From Hymenobacter crusticola (GTDB lineage: Bacteria > Bacteroidota > Bacteroidia > Cytophagales > Hymenobacteraceae), in the NCBI RefSeq assembly GCF_002154225.1, contig NZ_MTSE01000009.1:124001-188000 (forward strand): DNA of 64,000 bases, written 5' to 3'. Within the stretch, counting starts at the first letter, position 1, and each line of letters begins with the position of its first letter. The translations under genes and the position numbers were made by a program. A model generated the notes under the pieces. It saw only the letters and a program-made list of their open reading frames with translations, searched no databases and was not told the origin of the DNA. Shown here one piece after another: positions 62,780-64,000 of this stretch.

Positions 62780-62843
62780 AATACCCTTTACAAAGAAAAA
62801 CTCCTGCTCTTTCGAGCAGGAGTTTTTCTTTGTAAAGGGTATT
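62780..62843. terminator. very long terminator hairpin (30-base perfect stem)
   Basis: Arms 62780-62809 and 62814-62843 are exact inverted complements around a TTTC loop. The core AACTCCTGCTC/GAGCAGGAGTTTTT forms an ordinary intrinsic terminator; the outer 12 or more pairs are extra. Confidence 0.8.
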
Positions 62844-63145
62844 GTCCTTGCCGTAAAAAAAGGAAGTAGATCTGTGTTATTATGCTCAAGAGTAAGCAGA
62901 TGTTGTCCAGAAACCACTAGCTAGCTAGCTTCGTTATAGCTCATGATGAGCATTCTCAAACACAGAGGCAGTGAAATGCGAAAGACTTCCTGTGATTTTC
63001 TTACTTCGCATAAGGCATAGTAACTCAGGGCATACAGCAGCTCACAAGTTGGTTATTAACAAGCAGAGCATACATTTTTTGTATGCTCTGCTTTTGTGTT
63101 AAGTAGTGTGCGTCTACTAATTACCGACGCTAATAGTATGAACGC
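62844..63145. other. intergenic region with a second hairpin
   Basis: About 300 bases between the 62557 gene and the convergent GH51 gene. At 63061-63093 the arms AAGCAGAGCATACA and TGTATGCTCTGCTT pair around T5; it probably ends transcription of the GH51 gene or is a bidirectional terminator. Nothing else is seen. Confidence 0.5.
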
Positions 63146-64000
63146 TTACTTCAAGGCCAATACCACAACAGACTGCGCGGGAATTTCGACCTCGAGCTTA
63201 TTTCCGCGCTTCTTCGCACCTTTAAAAGGAGCTAGCTTCACCTTGTTTGGGTTATCGAAAGAATTATAGTCGTTGAATTTCGCTGAAGTCAGAATTTGGC
63301 CCGTGGCATTCTTCCACGTCACGCCATCGATGCCCGATTCTATCTTGATAGATTTTTTGGGATCTAGGTTTACGAGCGAAATATGCACGATGCCGTCTTT
63401 GTCTTTTGAGGCGGAAGCATTGAGCGCCTGGATTTTTTCGTTTCCTAGCACGTAGTCGGGGCTGGTAAATTTAAGGGGCAAATACTGCGCATCTTGGTGC
63501 ACCTGGTAGAGGTCGAACACGTGATAGGTAGGCGTGAGCAACATCTTTTCTTTGTCGGTGAGCACCAACGATTGCAGTACGTTGATGGCTTGGGCTAGCT
63601 CGGCCATCTTTACCCGGTCGCAGTGGTTATTGAAGATGTTGAGGGTGGTCCCCGCTACCAATGCGTCGCGGAGGGTGTTTTGCTGGTAAAGGAAGGCTGG
63701 ATTAGTGCCGGGCTCTACATCGGTCCACACGCCCCATTCATCTACCACCAAGGCTACTTTCTTATTGGGGTCGTACTTATCCATAATGGCCGAGTGCGCC
63801 GCCACGATTTCGTCCATTCTCAGGCAGTTTTTCACCGTGCTGAAGTAAGCCTGCTCATCGAAGCCGGTAGCCGGACCTTTCTTGCCCCAGTTGCCGGTAG
63901 GTAGTGTGTAGTAGTGCAGTGAAATGCCCCACAGCTGATCCACCGGAATCTTTTTCATGCAGACTTCCGTCCAGTTGCGGTCGTCGCCATTGGCGCCGCT
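63146..64000 (-). CDS. alpha-L-arabinofuranosidase, GH51 family, partial (N-terminus outside window)
   Basis: C-terminal 284 residues; the frame runs through the right edge, since 63959-64000 translates as SGANGDDRNWTEVC directly before MKKIPVDQLWG. The catalytic nucleophile is the Glu of VVDEWGVWTD. A TIM-barrel end (GTTLNIFNNHCDRVKMAELAQ) and a C-terminal beta-sandwich domain (about the last 100 residues) follow, as in GH51. It would remove terminal arabinose from arabinan or arabinoxylan. With the PL26-type lyase upstream it suggests pectin side-chain use. Confidence 0.88.
   Translation of the reverse strand, partial: SGANGDDRNWTEVCMKKIPVDQLWGISLHYYTLPTGNWGKKGPATGFDEQAYFSTVKNCLRMDEIVAAHSAIMDKYDPNKKVALVVDEWGVWTDVEPGTNPAFLYQQNTLRDALVAGTTLNIFNNHCDRVKMAELAQAINVLQSLVLTDKEKMLLTPTYHVFDLYQVHQDAQYLPLKFTSPDYVLGNEKIQALNASASKDKDGIVHISLVNLDPKKSIKIESGIDGVTWKNATGQILTSAKFNDYNSFDNPNKVKLAPFKGAKKRGNKLEVEIPAQSVVVLALK

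Overview
The window looks like the chromosome of a gliding-type Bacteroidota, most probably a Hymenobacter-like member of the Cytophagales. The evidence is the gliding genes gldA, gldF, gldG and gldC, two secreted proteins with type IX secretion (T9SS) C-terminal sorting domains, Bacteroidota promoters of the TAnnTTTG type (usually TATCTTTG or TACCTTTG), a general lack of Shine-Dalgarno sites, and a moderately high GC content with short AT-rich gaps. No tRNA, rRNA, CRISPR array, insertion sequence or prophage was seen.

Layout. 1-5.9 kb: an MlaF/MlaE lipid-transport pair (cut by the left edge), two short-chain dehydrogenases, a membrane acyltransferase, a GIN-domain lipoprotein and a GNAT enzyme. 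5.9-9.4 kb: gldA-gldF-gldG. 9.5-14.1 kb: a BLUF blue-light sensor, dnaN, gldC, dcd and two exported proteins of unknown role. 14.1-21.4 kb: an AT-rich gap, then a secreted DNA/RNA nuclease and a 1691-residue T9SS protein with PKD and two CBM3-like modules. 21.5-31.7 kb: hemL, a periplasmic-binding/TPR protein, a DUF1361 membrane protein, guaA, the SRP RNA gene (ffs), transaldolase, an FtsE-like ATPase and a GT2 glycosyltransferase. 31.7-38.7 kb: a coiled-coil lipoprotein, a sugar aminotransferase/oxidoreductase pair, an EcsC protein, an amino-acid permease and a CPBP protease.

38.7-54.4 kb is a surface-glycan locus: a Wzx flippase, a polysaccharide deacetylase, a possible transferase, and a full CMP-pseudaminic acid pathway (PseB, C, F, G, H, I) with an extra GNAT enzyme. 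It also carries a FkbH-like HAD/SGNH-like fusion and a GT4 glycosyltransferase. The pathway is split: pseC-F-G-GNAT-H-I run together on the minus strand, pseB lies beyond an inserted T9SS cargo gene on the opposite strand. Base composition and CTAG density both change inside the cluster, which suggests a mosaic, partly acquired locus.

54.7-64 kb: ffh (the protein partner of the SRP RNA encoded 26 kb away), a guanine-deaminase-like enzyme, and the start of a pectin-related region: a PL26-type rhamnogalacturonan exolyase, a DUF6250 protein and, after about 2.6 kb of mostly AT-rich spacer with small genes, a GH51 arabinofuranosidase cut by the right edge.

The most striking global signal is frequent CTAG, a tetramer usually avoided in bacteria. 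The most unusual single gene is the FkbH-type protein with its SGNH-like domain at the C-terminus. No wholly new system can be claimed; the split, mosaic pseudaminic acid locus wrapped around a T9SS cargo gene is the best candidate for closer study.
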